A stretch of DNA of 64,000 nt from Bombardia bombarda (taxonomy: Eukaryota; Ascomycota; Sordariomycetes; Sordariales; Lasiosphaeriaceae): the NCBI GenBank assembly GCA_030512295.1, contig JAULSR010000005.1, positions 186,001 to 250,000 of the forward strand, in the 5' to 3' direction. A program made the position numbers and the translations under genes. Positions within the stretch are counted from its first letter, which is position 1; every line of letters begins with the position of its first letter. Below, piece after piece: positions 12,902 through 25,662 of the stretch. The notes below the pieces were generated by a model. That model was not told the origin of the DNA and did no database searches. It saw only the letters and a list, made by a program, of their open reading frames with translations.

Positions 12902-15215
12902 ATGATGGGAAGCAGCCCGGGGAGTCCTGGGTACACGGATGGGAGGAAGGGGGCCAAGCGCGCGCCCTTGCGGTCGAGCATCGCCTGTCAGCGCTGTCGC
13001 AAGTCCAAGATCAAGTGCAACAACACGGGGGGCGATGCGCCCTGCGAGACGTGCATCAGAAATGGCAAGGAATGCACATATCCCGAAGTCACGCCCGCGC
13101 CGCCAAAGCGCCCCGAGCCGCCCACAGGTGTCAAGGCGGAGCCGAGCTTGGAGCGGAAGCGCCAGCGGAGGATTGACGACATAGGCAAACTAGACGGCTC
13201 GGTTCCAGCTGCTGTGATTGCTGAGGAAGTTTTGTCGGCGCAGTACCTGAACGAAGCCGTATGGTCGCAACTTTTTGAGACGTACAAGTTGCACTTTGCT
13301 ACCGAGCTGCCCTTTTTGCACATGGCAACGCTGAAGGAAAAGATGGGGAGCAAGTTCAGAACCAAGCGGGATGACACCTCACCTGAGATAAACCTTGTGC
13401 TTCTGGGCATTCTGACCTTGACAGCGCGCTTCAACAAGGATGTAGTGAATTACATCACCAACTCGAGGACTGCTCCCGTCGCTTCTGGTGCGCAAAGGCC
13501 TCGACCTTTGAGCACGGGCTATGAAAGGTCTGTGACGTCCGAGTACTACGCCGACGTGCTCACAAAGGCCCTGGGTGGCTTAAGGACAAGCATGAGGATG
13601 GCTTCGGTCGAACGTGTCCAGGCATTCCTCATGCTTGGCCTCTATGAATGGAGTCAGGCACGTCCCAAGGTTGGCGGCATGGCGGCCTGGATGTACGTGG
13701 GGGTTGCCATCCGGATGGCCCAGGCGCTGGGTCTGGGTGATGGCGATAAGGAGCACAAGAGCTTCAAGGCACGAGGCGTGAGCACGAAAAATCCGGCAAT
13801 GGCCCCGTCGCAGATGATAATTGCTAAGGAGATTAGGAGGCGCACTATGTTCAGCTGTCTGATTCTGGATCGCCTACTGGGATGCGGCAAGGGGCGTGTC
13901 TCGACGATACGATCAGAGGACCTGCAGATTCAGCTTCCTTGCTCCGAGGTGCATTTCGACTTGTCGGAAGAAGTCGAGACTGGCTTCTTGAAGCCAACGC
14001 CTGATGATGGGCCAAAGGGCATTATCAGTGACAGTGTACTGAGTCGCTTTGTGCGTCTCATTGATATATGGGGTGAAATATCAAAGTGGAGTTTTGCGGG
14101 TGGCCGCTTCACCGAGAAACATCCGCCGTGGGCTGAGGAGTCGACCTTCTTTCATCTACGCGGAAAGCTCGAGGCCTTCTATGAGGACTTACCTCCGCTC
14201 TTTCGGTGGTCAACGAGCAACTACTACAAGCACGAAAATCACCAGGCCAGTAGCGTATATGTATCCTTACACATGCTCGGCGCTGTATGCAGAATCATGC
14301 TTCACCGAGAGTACATACCGTTTATCGCCATTCACTGCGATAAGCCCATTGGGCCGCTCGACGCACCTACATTTCCCAAGGGCCAAGAGCCGCCAGGGTT
14401 CTGGGACACGAGCGCCAACGAGGTCTTTCGGGCTGCCAAGGACATTGTCGACCTCATAGACATTTGCGGAGATAACAAGCTGCCCATGTCAGCACTTGTT
14501 TTGTTTGCCGTCTGGACTGCAGCTTTTGTGGGCATTTATGCCGTGAGTTTCCCGCAAATGGACGCCAAGCGCCAGATGCTCTCTTCAGATCGAGACGCAG
14601 CTGTTGGGCAGGACAGTATGAAGAGCGAACCAACCGACAGAACGTACAGGACGCTAGAACGCATGTCGAGATGGCTCAAGATGGCCGAAACGTATCAATC
14701 CTACTTCCGCGAGATGAATCGCTATTACGATTCGGTCAGGCTGGACTATGAACGGTACAAGGGAAAGAACCCGTTGGCGGCTCCGCATGACGGGAGGCTT
14801 AGTGTGCGGCTGGGAGGAGGCGGTCTGGAGGAATGGAAGCATCAGGGGCTCAAGATTGTCAACAACGGAGAGATCTTGGCGCTCGATGAGGACAGGCACA
14901 GCTCGTCACGCGACAGTACGATGGAGCCCGGGTCGTCAGTCGGGCCGGATAGCAGCTATCATCCCGATAACAAGACGCCCAGGTCAACATCGCTGTCGTT
15001 CACGCCTATCAATAGCGCGCAGCAGCATCAGCATCAGCAGGTGGATCCGGGTGATGGTCGGATCGATGGCCTCCCGGCTGTTGGCGAGGGAGGCCACGCT
15101 GGTGGCTGGCAGTTTGTGCCGCCTCCTCCGCCAAATGGTCACCAGCAGCACTCGCCCTCGCAATCGCAGTCGTCGTATGTTGCCATGCCTAGTCCACAGA
15201 TGGCGCAGCAACAGC

Positions 15216-15246
<31 letters not shown>

Positions 15247-15499
15247 GCAGACGCCGGCGCCGGCCATGGCTTCGCTAGGAACGGGCACGTTCCCAAATCT
15301 GGTGCCGCACTATGATCCCACGAACCATGTGACGGAGCATATTTCGACGCATCAGAGTATGCCGTGGCTATATGCGCCCGGGGGCATTGACGAGTTTGCA
15401 CATGGGACGGAGGATATGATATTGATGGAGGAGGGGAACCGGTTCTGGGGGAGCATGCCGGTGGACGTGGGCATGACGCCTGTGGGGTCGTATATGTGA
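12902..15499 (+). CDS. Zn2Cys6 transcription factor with fungal_trans domain
   Basis: From the first in-frame ATG this encodes 865 aa. Residues 29-57 hold the zinc cluster in perfect C-x2-C-x6-C-x8-C-x2-C-x6-C spacing (CQRCRKSKIKC then CETCIRNGKEC), preceded by basic residues. The middle (about residues 170-560) has fungal-specific transcription factor domain motifs, including WSQARPKVGGMAAWMYVGVA, AQALGLG, EIRRRTMFSCLILDRLLG and the downstream IQLPCSE. The C-terminal third is low complexity with a poly-Gln run at about 769-783. Such proteins bind CGG-type sites and regulate metabolism or development, but I cannot assign a target pathway. The frame extends upstream of 12902 without a stop and includes a PTPKRKYQE stretch resembling a nuclear localisation signal. 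The true protein therefore probably begins in an upstream exon ending at a CAG acceptor near 12600 or 12627. The gene is convergent with the 7TM gene. Confidence 0.88.
15206..15250 (+). repeat. CAA/CAG microsatellite coding poly-Gln
   Basis: Fifteen consecutive Gln codons, mostly CAA with CAG at both ends, lie in the C-terminal region of the Zn2Cys6 regulator. The repeat is in frame. Confidence 0.95.
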
Positions 15500-15602
15500 G
15501 AGGGCTGTATTGAATTATTATTTTCTTTTCTTCAAAAAGTTGTCTTGGGTTTTAAAAATGATGGGGCGGGAGACACAAGCTTTGGGGTTTTTGGATTGGA
15601 TG

Positions 15603-15730
15603 TTTTGTCTCTTGTTTGCTTTGTCTCTTGTTTGTTTTGTCTCTTGTTTGTTTTGTCTCTTGTTTGTTTTGTCTCTTGTTTGTTTTGTCTCTTGTTTGTT
15701 TTGTTTCTTGTTTGTTTTGTCTCTTGTTTG
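15603..15730 (+). repeat. 16-bp minisatellite, 8 copies
   Basis: Eight head-to-tail copies of TTTTGTCTCTTGTTTG start about 100 nt after the stop codon of the Zn2Cys6 gene. Copy 2 begins with C instead of T and copy 7 has TTTC for TCTC; the rest are identical. It probably lies in the 3' UTR or terminator. Long frames on both strands here are by-products of the repeat and not genes. Confidence 0.95.
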
Positions 15731-17564
15731 TTTTGATATCTACGACTGTTTAGCTTTGGGTTTTGTCTTGGCCTTGTATGTTGGCCATCTTTGCTATACA
15801 TCTTGCGGCAAGCATAATATCACCCACATGATGCATACATATTTGCGAAAGAGAGAGGGAGAAGCAGACGTGTACAGATCGACATGTACACGTTTCCTTC
15901 AACTTTTATGTTTGTTTGGATGTTTGGATGTTTGGATGTCTGCTTGGCTGTTTTTGTTTGCAAATGAGCCTAAAACGAGTTTGATGTTCGGTGTTTTATT
16001 ATTTCTTTTCCTTCTTTCTCAGCCACTTTTATGTCATTTCCTTGAAATGCCGCTGACGGACTTTGACGTCTTGTCCCCCCTTTCCCTTCTCCACTTCGTT
16101 CTTCTTATTAATGCATAGCAACGCCTGTTCTTTTTAGAGATCTTGTCGTCACCATCGTTGAGCGCGGTACTAGTTTTTTTTCCCCCTCCTCTTTCTGGCC
16201 GGTTGGTGACGGCGGCGGCGGAGTGTGGTTGGTTGGTTAATGATTGCCCGCCGGCAGTCATAATTGTGTATTTAAGTACGGTACCTTACCTACGCGGCTA
16301 CTTACCATACTGCGTTGGCAAGTTGTCTGGGACATCTAGCATTCTAGGTACCTGTTTGCGCAGCATGCAGATAGATAGATGTCTTGTATGTTCCACGTCA
16401 AGATGTAGATGGCGTTTTGCGTTTTAAACTGCTTTTGTTTTGCTGCAGCATAGATGGCTTTTGTTCGTTTTTTGTTGTTCTTGTGATTTACATTGCTCTT
16501 CATGCTGCATCTGAGCGTTGCAGACTGGGTACCATTGTGGGTTTTCTGTTATATCCCGGACGTAGTAGGTTTGTGGATGGGCGTGGTGATGAATAAGGGG
16601 GTAAGTAAAGTACGAATAAACAGGGGGAGGATGTATAATATCGAGGATGCAAGCGGCCCTGTCGGTCGGTTGGTTGCTATGCTAGACAATTATCTGTGGT
16701 TATGCTGTCCTATAAGATGTTAGGTAGCATCGAGGGCTGTTTGTTAGCCAGACTTCAAAATCCAACAACACTCAGTCGTCAAATTCTGAATTTGCCAGTT
16801 GTGAGGGTTGTGTGCCAAAAGCTGTGATTTTATGAACATTAAAGTCGGCTGTGGAAGAGTGTAGTTGGCGGAACATAGACTGATGGTACTCGTAATGAAC
16901 ATGTTTGTGGATTATTTATTGCACTTCATTGCAATCGACCTCTTTGAATGGATGGCAATCGCACTCAGTTCGATCATGACTACGTATCAATTTACTACTA
17001 CTTTCAGTCGAGTTCTCGTCGAGTTGAGGCCGAGTTCAGGCGATCCAGAATAGTGATCAATTTAAAGTCAAGGAAAGATCGAATGGTGATGAACTTTGAG
17101 GAATACATAAGTTTAATTGATATTTATTCACTCCTAAAAGCTATTATTCATTTTAGTTGATTTGGGGTTGAGTCAACGTTCCATACGTATTTATTCGAGC
17201 TTGAGTGCAGGTGAGGCTAAGTTTGAGTTAGGTATGGTTTTACCGATATTTGGCAACTGGGAACTATCATCGATGTCTTATTAAGATAAGGAGCAGATAA
17301 AAAGAGGTATTTAGAGTCTCATCTTGACATCATGACACCAGCACAGCCAAGCTACCTGGGCATCTCAGCTACCACAACAACCAAATACATTATTACCACA
17401 TAACAACATAGATACATGTACATGAACACACGCATGTAAAGCTCCGTCATCCCCCTTTTGGTACATTGATTGAGACAAACATCGGGTATCTAGGCTCGTT
17501 TACTCCAGACTCCAGAAAGCAACAAACTCAAGACGACAGGCAACAGGAAAATCAGACAGGGCGG
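15731..17564. other. Convergent intergenic region
   Basis: AT-rich 3'-3' spacer between the Zn2Cys6 gene and the 7TM gene. It contains GTTTGGAT triplicated near 15912-15935 and TACCTTACC/TCTAGGTACC motifs near 16281 and 16344. I see no supported gene. Confidence 0.55.
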
Positions 17565-19184
17565 TCAGTTATCCCCCGGCCCCGAGTGAAACCTCGAAAG
17601 AGGCACCGTCGTCAGTATCGGCCACTCGTCGTCGTCAGACTGCTGCTGCTGTTGCAAGCTACCCTGCGGGCGCCGGCGTCCGTGCTCGTCCCTTTTCGCA
17701 TCCAGATCCTGCAATTTGACATCGCCATGGCTAGAAGGGCTGTAGGGGAGCCCCACATCCGCTTCCTCATCAGTATGCGCTCTATACCGAGGAGGGGGCG
17801 CATTTCTCTCTCCGAACGACCGACGGGCTCCATCCGGAGAGGCGACCACGGTATTGTCGCCGCCAGCCGAGGGCCTCGCAGTCCTCGCACGTCGTGCCGC
17901 GATCGCATCTCGAAGCCGGCTGGGCACGAGAAGTGCCCATGTGTATTCGCGAAAGGTGCGGGTGGTGCCAAAGACCACATAGCTCAAAAGGCCGGCAGAC
18001 ACACCCGGCGCGAAGAGAGCAAAGTCGGTTGCTGCCTTTCCAGGACTGAGGTCTGGCTCGACTGGAATATGCGCGGCATTGTTGCTATCAGCAGCGCGGA
18101 GTTGAAAGAAGATGACAACGAGTTCAAACAGGCTGGGATAGCATCGTTAGTATCTCCATAATCAACGCAGAAAGATTGGGCAGATGTACCCAAGCGCTAT
18201 GAAGGCGACGGTGAAGCGAACAACCAGCCAGTTGTCGTAGATATTCCTCTGATAAGTCGAAGTGTGCTGCGTCGAGCCTCCGGCAGCGGAAAGGCTGACA
18301 GAGCCATTCTTGGAATGTGTAGCGCGGGAGCGTTGGCCATAGCGAACATTCCATGACAACAAGGCCCTCCTGGTATAGATGTACTTGACCAGGATGCCGA
18401 CCAGAAGAATGCATCCAAAGGTGAAGCTCGAAATCACTGGGGCCGTGTTAGACAGTGCTGAGGTAGGAAAGTGGAATAGGAATTGTTACTGATGAAGCCG
18501 CCCAAGACCATGTAGCCTGCTGTATTTCTCTGAATCGCAGCGCTCATCCGTAAGAGGATCATCTGCGCCACAGGAAGCAATATTGCGATCGCTTTAATGA
18601 CCAAGCTTGGTCGGATGCGGGTCGCCACCTTGAGGCTCCGCAGCTGAAAGACCGACTGTGCCAGTTCGGCAGACCTGATCTGTTAGCAGATAATACTACA
18701 GACGTCAGGGAGCGTGTGGCATACCAGAAGAGCACAAGCATGGCGGCGACATTGTACGAGTAGTATTCTGGTAATTTGTTAGAACTCAATATGGATTAAC
18801 CATGAAAGAACGTACGGATGTAAAAAAGGACCAAGTCGACTCCTGTCGACGCCCCGGTGATGTTGAGCTCTGGGTTTCCCACGTTGGCAACCAGATTCGC
18901 ATGCTGTGCTGTCTTGACTTCTTTCCAATATATGATGGTGTGAATCTGCTGAATGATAGACGCGAGTGTCCCCAGTGACTCGATGAAAGCCAGCAGTGCC
19001 ACGTCTAGGTTGGTCAACTTCCACACATCCAAAGACAGAAAGTAGGAACAGACTTACAACTCTGCCGCTCATTGTGAACCCAGACCAGCCAGAACAACAA
19101 TAAACTGCAGCCTAGACAAACGAAGCTGTAAAACAGGACGCCGGCGGCTGGGCCGACGACCTCGGACGCAAGCTGGACTCCCAT
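17565..19184 (-). CDS. Seven-transmembrane fungal membrane protein (receptor-like), 5' exon uncertain
   Basis: Six minus-strand exons join in frame: 19184-19058, 19004-18816, 18767-18725, 18674-18490, 18436-18190 and 18132-17565 (452 aa). Introns have GTAAGT, GTACGT, GTATGC, GTAACA and GTACAT donors with CTAAC, TACTAAC or TTGAC branch sites. The result shows seven hydrophobic segments: GVLFYSFVCLGCSLLFWLVW; VALLAFIESLGTLASI; DLVLFYIQYYSYNVAAMLVL; LVIKAIAILLPVAQMILL; MVLGGFIMISSFTFGCILLV; VRFTVAFIALGLFELVVIFF; and ALFAPGVSAGLLSYVVFG. A roughly 130-residue charged cytoplasmic tail follows. The topology resembles a G-protein-coupled-receptor-like fungal family of unknown ligand. An NIT sequon lies between segments 2 and 3. 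The frame stays open upstream of the 19184 ATG to an acceptor-like ATATAG near 19238 (ALYPPGSWWDKV), so a further 5' exon is likely. The gene is divergent from nse1. Confidence 0.78.
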
Positions 19185-19237
19185 CTTGCGAGTATATGAC
19201 AGTACCTTGTCCCACCAGCTGCCCGGGGGGTAAAGAG

Positions 19238-21188
19238 CCGTACCTATATGTCAGGATGGTAAGGTAAGGAGGAACAGAACTCGGTAGCCGAGATGCGAGC
19301 AGCAGGCAATGCTTATCATGTTACTCTGCCAAGGGGCCTCCCCAGATTGTCTGAGAAGGGCGATGGGAGATCACATTCTTCCAGTACAGCGGGAGCGCGT
19401 GAACCTGGTAAAACCTTTCCTTGTCCGTCTGTACCAAGGCGGAGATCCGGTCGCAATAGCTGTGACATGCGCATAAACAGGGGTAGCGTGCAGCGCCGTC
19501 ACTTTTAGAGTTTTAGTCAAGAGGAGAGACGGACCCAGCCCTCGGATACACAAGCGAACTTGGGCATGCTCCCGATCTCCCCTCTTAAGGCCAAAGACTA
19601 TCCCACTTCATGATGGCATGTGTCTCTTTAGGGAAGAGGGGGCATGGGTGCTGTGGGGTGGAGGTCTGAGCGCGATTTGGCGCAAACCCTCTCCATACTT
19701 GTTTCGGTATATCGAAGTGTCAGAGGGGAGGTTGAGGGGGACGGCGATGAGCCGATATCCGGCCAGAATGGACTAGATGTCGACTAGTTTGTGGGTAGTT
19801 TGCTGTTAGTGGCTCAGCCGTCGAGCATGGAGCTCAATTGAGTGGCATGGTCTGCCTGGTCTACCGGCCATGCCACTCTCTGAGATAAGTAGTGCACGTC
19901 GTGGATAGCTTCTCTCGAGCGTCTCACTTGAGCGAAAGGTGAGCGCCACGGTCCAAGGAGGCGAGGCTACTTTTGGCAAGCAGAGTCGGTAGAGTGGTGG
20001 TCGAGAAACCAGAAGCGTCTTGGCGACTTGTACATATTCTGAAACGAAATGGACGTGTGTCAGCCGTGACGACAGCTGAGGCACACTACCATCACCCTCT
20101 ACTCGTAAGCTTGTCGGGGAATGATAAATGAAGACCACTGCCCGCCGAAGTAAAGGACCGACCCAGCATGAATTCATGCTAACTTGGACCTTGAAAGTCA
20201 TGCCTTCACCACCACATCAGTGAAAGTACGTGTGTTAGTCCACGTGTAGGTATGTCCTGCTCCTGCTCCTGCTCCTGCTCCTGCCCCTGCTCCTGCTCAT
20301 GCCCTAGCTCGAGCTCCATCTCCGGCAGGTCGGCAGCTCCGCAAGGGGCGCCAAATGGGGTGTTAGGGCCGGAGCCGTAGCCAGTCGGAGAAGAGGTCCA
20401 GAGAGGCCATTCCCATCGTGTTCCAGTCCAATCGGTTTTGTATTTTGACAGAGGGTACCATGGTGCACGTGGGAAGCGGAGACTAAGATAAAGGTAGTGT
20501 GAGGCAAGTGTGAGAGCGCAATGAGAGCGGATACAGGACAGCGTACTAGTCACGCTGGTCTAGAGCTCGCTAGCGTTGTTAGTTGCGATCCTTACATATT
20601 ATATTGCCTATTGCTTGAGCGAGGGGAGGGGAGAGAGAATTAATCTCATGTGACGACAAGTGCGCCTGGCAAATTCTTGCGTTGCGCTCTTTCCAATTGC
20701 GATTCCGGTGAAAACTCAAATTCGAATTTCGCATCATGGAAACCACAGAGCAAGGTTGGAACACGGCAAAGTCCATTCGACTGGGACTGAGCTAATCGGA
20801 CGAAAATTTCCCTAGTGCCTGTCGTCGTGCCTCCTAGCTACAGCTGGGTTAGTCCAGGCACCCCAAGCTCCTTAGGCCCCCACCCTCCCCCCCCATCCTC
20901 AGCTGCTGAAAGAACCACCAAGCGCACCGTGCGAATCGCGAACAAAGCTGCCCGGTGCTTTAAACTTCCCCACCATTGGCAGACCTTCAGGCCCCGCAAC
21001 GCCAAACGACACGCTTCGGGATGGCAGGCGCGTCTCACAGAATCCTCCGGACCATTTTTGGGGCACGCTGAAGCTATTCTAACCCGGCTAAACAGCAGCC
21101 TGGTCTTTCTACACTGGAATACATGAGACACTAGGTATATAGGATCATTCTAATCCATCAATCAACCCACCACAAAAAGAAAGACGCC
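19238..21188. other. Divergent spacer between 7TM gene and nse1
   Basis: About 2 kb, likely holding the missing first exon of the 7TM gene at its left end and the nse1 promoter at its right end. A CTCCTG hexamer repeat lies at 20255-20300. A 131-codon minus-strand frame at 19806-20201 matches nothing I know and is probably spurious. Confidence 0.5.
20255..20300. repeat. CTCCTG hexanucleotide repeat
   Basis: About seven near-perfect tandem CTCCTG units, with one CCCCTG variant. It lies in the divergent spacer between the 7TM gene and nse1. Confidence 0.9.
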
Positions 21189-21711
21189 ATGGGAGACGAC
21201 TGGGAACCGCCCGTGCCGACAGGCTACAATGACACAAACCGAGCCTTCCTACAAGCCTTCATGGCCCGGGGCACCCTGACCTTCCCCGAAGGGCAGAAAC
21301 TCATCGCGTCCATCGCCTCGGCCGCCTCGAATGGCGACAACGACCAGCCCATCGACCCGCGGTCTGTCACAATGGACGACTTCAACAACTACATCCGCAC
21401 GGCGCGCGAGGCCGTCGAGGCGCTCGACTTTGACACCCGCAACACGCGACACCAGACTCGTGGCGACGGTGAGCGCGTTTGGGCATTTATCAACGCCCAC
21501 AGCGACCCAGCCACGCAGATGGGCACAACGCGCACCCCAGAGGAGGTAGTCTTCATCAAGCGCCTGCTAGACGCAATGTTTAAGGACTGCAACACGCCAC
21601 ACATGGAGGTGATGGCGGTGGACGAGGCGCAGGCGCTCAAGGTGTCGCGGCTGGCGCGGGAAGCAGCAGGGAGAGAAAGCAACGTGGGAATGGCCAACGG
21701 CAGCAACGGCG

Positions 21712-21752
<41 letters not shown>

Positions 21753-22277
21753 CCCACCAACCGAGGCCTTAAGCACTCCGAGGTGCTCTCGCTCCTGTCG
21801 AGCCTCGTCGCCGAGGGCTGGTTTGAGAAGAGCCGCGACGGCTTCTACAGCCTCAGCCCGCGCTCGCTCATGGAGCTGTGGTCGTGGCTGGTGGCGACGT
21901 ACAACGACAACGCGGCGGACGCAGAGGAGGGTGTGGCGGACTGGCAGCGCATCAAGTTCTGCGAGGCCTGTAAGGAGATTGTTACGTACGGTCAGCGCTG
22001 CGCTGAGAGTGACTGCACCACGCGACTGCACGATATCTGCGAGGCTGGCTTTTGGCGCACGCGAAGGGGGCGCAAGTGCCCAAAGTGCGACAGGGCCTGG
22101 GACGGCAGGCACTATGTCGGGGAGCGCGCCATCACGTCGAGGACGGGGCACCAGCGGGGTGCGGGGCGTGGGAGGAGGAGTAACAATGCTAGCAGGAGAA
22201 GCAAGGCAGCAGCGCAGGAGGATGTTGCTGCTGCTGAGCAGGATATGGAGGAGGATGAGGATAACGATGAGGTCTAG
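21189..22277 (+). CDS. nse1: Smc5/6 complex RING subunit Nse1
   Basis: An uninterrupted frame of 362 aa starts at the first ATG, 21189 (GCCATGG context). The N-terminal half carries the Nse1 winged-helix features (NDTNRAFLQAFMARGTL, then TRTPEEVVFIKRLLDAM and QALKVSRLARE). A second winged helix at about 193-245 contains GLKHSEVLSLLSSLVAEGWF. The C-terminal variant RING lies at about 258-300 with ligands C258, C261, C271, C276, H281, C284, C297 and C300 (FCEACKEIV, CTTRLHDIC, CPKC). In the family this RING pairs with the Nse3 MAGE subunit as an E3 ubiquitin ligase within the Smc5/6 complex, acting in DNA repair and recombination. A poly-Ala run at about 176-188 separates the two winged helices. 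A basic Ser/Gly/Arg tail ending in an acidic stretch follows the RING. No intron is needed. Confidence 0.93.
21713..21752 (+). repeat. GCA/CAG microsatellite coding poly-Ala
   Basis: About thirteen GCA codons (poly-Ala) lie between the two winged-helix regions of Nse1, in a probable linker. Confidence 0.95.
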
Positions 22278-23525
22278 GCCTGGTCTAAGTCTAGTTAGTG
22301 TGTGTGAGCGTATCTGTGTGTCTTGTTCACTTGATTGATTGGCTGAGTGATTTCTTTTATTTCATGGGATAGGTGTTACGGAATGGGAAGGGTTTCAATG
22401 GCGCAAGCGAGGACAGAACAGCGCAGCACAACACACACGGCGAAAAAGAGCAGAATAATGATACCCGGAGGAATATACCAAGTGTTCATGACAGTCTAGA
22501 TAAATACATGTACCTGGACTGGGGTTAGCTTCGAGCTGCAGACATCGCCAAGGTAGAGGTAGCGACACTTTTAAGGCTTGCATCTCCAACACAGTTGGAC
22601 GACCTAGGAAAAAGGCGAAAGATCGGTTCGATAAATGCCGAACCCACCTTATCTGGCCGGTGTCCAAGAGTCAATCAAATCTGTGTGTGTGTCAATGTTA
22701 ACGACTGACTGCATCTCGTCCTGCAAGGAGGCAAGCGAGCATCATCCTTCGAGAAAGAGTCAACAATGGAATACTAACCAAGGGTCACACGCACATGCAC
22801 AAAAAGATGCACTCGCTTAAGTATATACTTGAGCGAACTGCTTTGTCGGTGTATCAACGCATATTTCTGTGCATATTTGGACATGAATATTATCATGCGC
22901 GCTAATCAACCATCCCCATTGACCGAAGCGACGAGGAGAGCAAGAAAAGGTTGGAAACAGTTGCATAAGGGGGGCTCAGTTGCCAAACATGGCAACGACA
23001 TCGTTTTACAATTATATCACAGAAACAGAATACCCAAAGTCAAATGCTGACAAAACCAAAACGACCAGTTACTCTTTAACCTCACTCCTGCTGTCACCGA
23101 TAAACTCGCTCCAACCCCCTCCTCATAAAAACAAAAGGGGGTATGGTTCGGTTGTGCTTTTCCCCCTATTCCCCAATCCATTGATCCACATATTTGCCTT
23201 TCTTATAGTCGCCGGTTTACTTTCAACTCAGCAGTCAGATCCTCTATAACTATGGAATGACACTAGCTTGGTTTGGTTCGTTCGGGGTTCCATCTTGTGT
23301 TTGCCTCAATTTGCTCGTCGGAAAAAGGGGTCATCATCATCCGCCATGGCATGAATTCTCTAATAGCATTTATTGTGATGCTCATATAATGCCAAAGCTC
23401 AGAGTCTAGTTATGGATGACAATTACCGAGAGAAAACATGACTCATTGTAAATGCATCACTCAACAACTCACCGCTCTCCTACCTACCTACTAACCAGAT
23501 AACTCCCTACCTATTAACCAGTTAC
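22278..23525. other. Convergent intergenic spacer
   Basis: About 1.25 kb between nse1 (+) and the ABC-F gene (-). It is AT-rich with short chance frames. A CTACCTACCTACTAACC stretch occurs near 23480. No gene is supported. Confidence 0.6.
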
Positions 23526-25623
23526 TCACTCCCCCAACAACCTCCCAACCCTCCTCTCCATCCCCTCCTCAAACTGCCTCACCCCGCCCTCCAACACACT
23601 CAACTTCCCTTTGGCAATCTTATACACAACCCTCCGTCTCTCCCCTCCGTCATCATCGCCATCATCCTCGTCCCCCTCCCCCTCACTCCCCCCTCCCTCC
23701 TCCTCCTCCTCATCCCTCCCCCCCTCTACTACCCCCCGCACAAACCACCGGTCATGTGAGACCAGCACCACAGCCCCCTCCCACCCCCTCAGCGCCCTCC
23801 TCAGTGCCACAACCGTCTCGTAGTCCAAATGCGTCGTCACCTCATCCAGCACCAGTACGTGCGGCCTGCGCCACAAGATCCTCGCCAGCGCGCACCGCAC
23901 CAGCTGCCCGCCAGACAGCTTAGCAATGGGCACGTCGCTAGCCAGCCGGCCGGGAAGCCCGAGGGAGCCCAGCAGGCCGCGGAGCGCGCCCTCGTCGAGC
24001 GCGAGCTGCTCGAGCCCTTGCGAGCCTGCGCCGGCGACGTCGCGGGTGAGGAGGGCCAGGGCAGTGAGCGGGGGTTCGCCTTCGGGGACGGCGAGTGCGA
24101 GGGCCTGGAGCTGCTCGACGGCGTGCTGGGCGTAGTAGCCCAGTCTGAGGCGGGGGTGGGCCGTGACTGCGCCCTTGGATAGTTTCATCTCGGGACCGAT
24201 GGTGCTGCCAGAGGGATCGGTAAATGATTGAGTTAGTAGTTTGATAAGGGTCGATTTTCCCGCGCCGTTGAGCCCGAGGATGCCGATGCGGTCGCCCTTG
24301 TGGACCGTCAGGTTTATGTCCTCCAGCGTTGGCGGGCCAGTGGCCACAAGCTTCTGGCCTTTACTGTTGAACCTGGGATATCGAAATACTCCTCCCTCAA
24401 CCCCCAACAACGCCCCGGGCCCCTTCAGCTCTCCCGGCTCCGGCAGCAGCACACTAACCCCCTTCTCCTCCCCGGGAATGTCAATCTCGGCCCGCGCACT
24501 CAGATGATAGCCCGCATGGTCCCTGTTGAGCTTGAACCGGCCCCCCTTGGTGTTGACCTGCATGCCCATGCGATCATCCAGCTTCTTCTGCCTGCTCTTT
24601 GCCTGCCTGATCTTGTTCACGTCGTCCGCCTTCTTGCCCTGGGCCATGTTCTGGCGGATCGTCTCCTGCATGTGGGTGCGCTGGCGGTCCTGGGCGTCGC
24701 GCATTTTTGTCAGGTGGACGCGGCGCTCGGCCTGGGCAGATTCGTACGCCGGGAGGGTGCCTTGGAAGTAGGTCAGGCCATGGTCTTTGAGTATGAGCAG
24801 GTCGGTGCAGAGGGCGCTGGTGAAGGTGCGGTCGTGGGAGACGAGGATGAGGGTCGGGGGGTCGCCAGAGGCGGAGGTGGAGAGGGAAGGGGAGAGGAGG
24901 TAGCGCTGCAGCCAGATGATGCCAAGCAGGTCGAGGAAGTTGGTCGGCTCGTCGAGGATCAAGATGTCGGTGTCCTGCAGGAGGAGGGTCGAGGCGAGGG
25001 CGCTGCGCATGCGCCACCCGCCCGAGAGGGAGGATGCGGGGACGGAGAGCTGAGCTTCGGAGAATCCGAGGCCAAGCAGGATCTTCTTGGCCTGTGACTC
25101 AATGAGGGAGAGCCAGGTGGGCTCAAGTTGCAGGTGGAGGTCGGCGAGGAGGTCGGCAGCTTCTTGGGTTTCGGCATCGAGAGTGGAAGGGGGGATATCG
25201 GAAGGGGATTGGGTGTTTCTAGCGTTCCATGTTAGTCTGTATTTTGAGGCTGGGTCAATAAAAGGGATAAGAAAGAGGTACCCACAAGGCAGCAGACTCG
25301 GCAACCGCCTTCTCGTACTCAACGAGCGCCTTGCGCGCCTGTGACCCCCTTGTGCCGCTCCTCAGCCTGGCATCCTTGTCGAGCACAAACAGACGCTTCT
25401 GCATCCGCTCATGGCGAACCTTGCGCAGCGCGCGGAGGGCGCCATAAGGATCGTCCGCATCGTTGACACCGTCGGATAGCACTGCCTTGGTCGTAAGCCT
25501 CCATCTCCCCCAGGTATCCATTTCTCTCCTTCAATACGTACAATTAATCTCCTGCTCGAGCTCACTCTTGGCAGTAGCCTTGTCGATGACGCTCTCGAGC
25601 ACCGTCGGTCCTTGGCCTGTGCC

Positions 25624-25662
<39 letters not shown>

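Noticed and set aside
15510..16118. Hydrophobic 202-codon frame rich in Leu/Val/Cys/Phe after the Zn2Cys6 gene
   Set aside because: It is generated by the 16-bp minisatellite and adjacent T-rich sequence; no membrane family and no conserved start.
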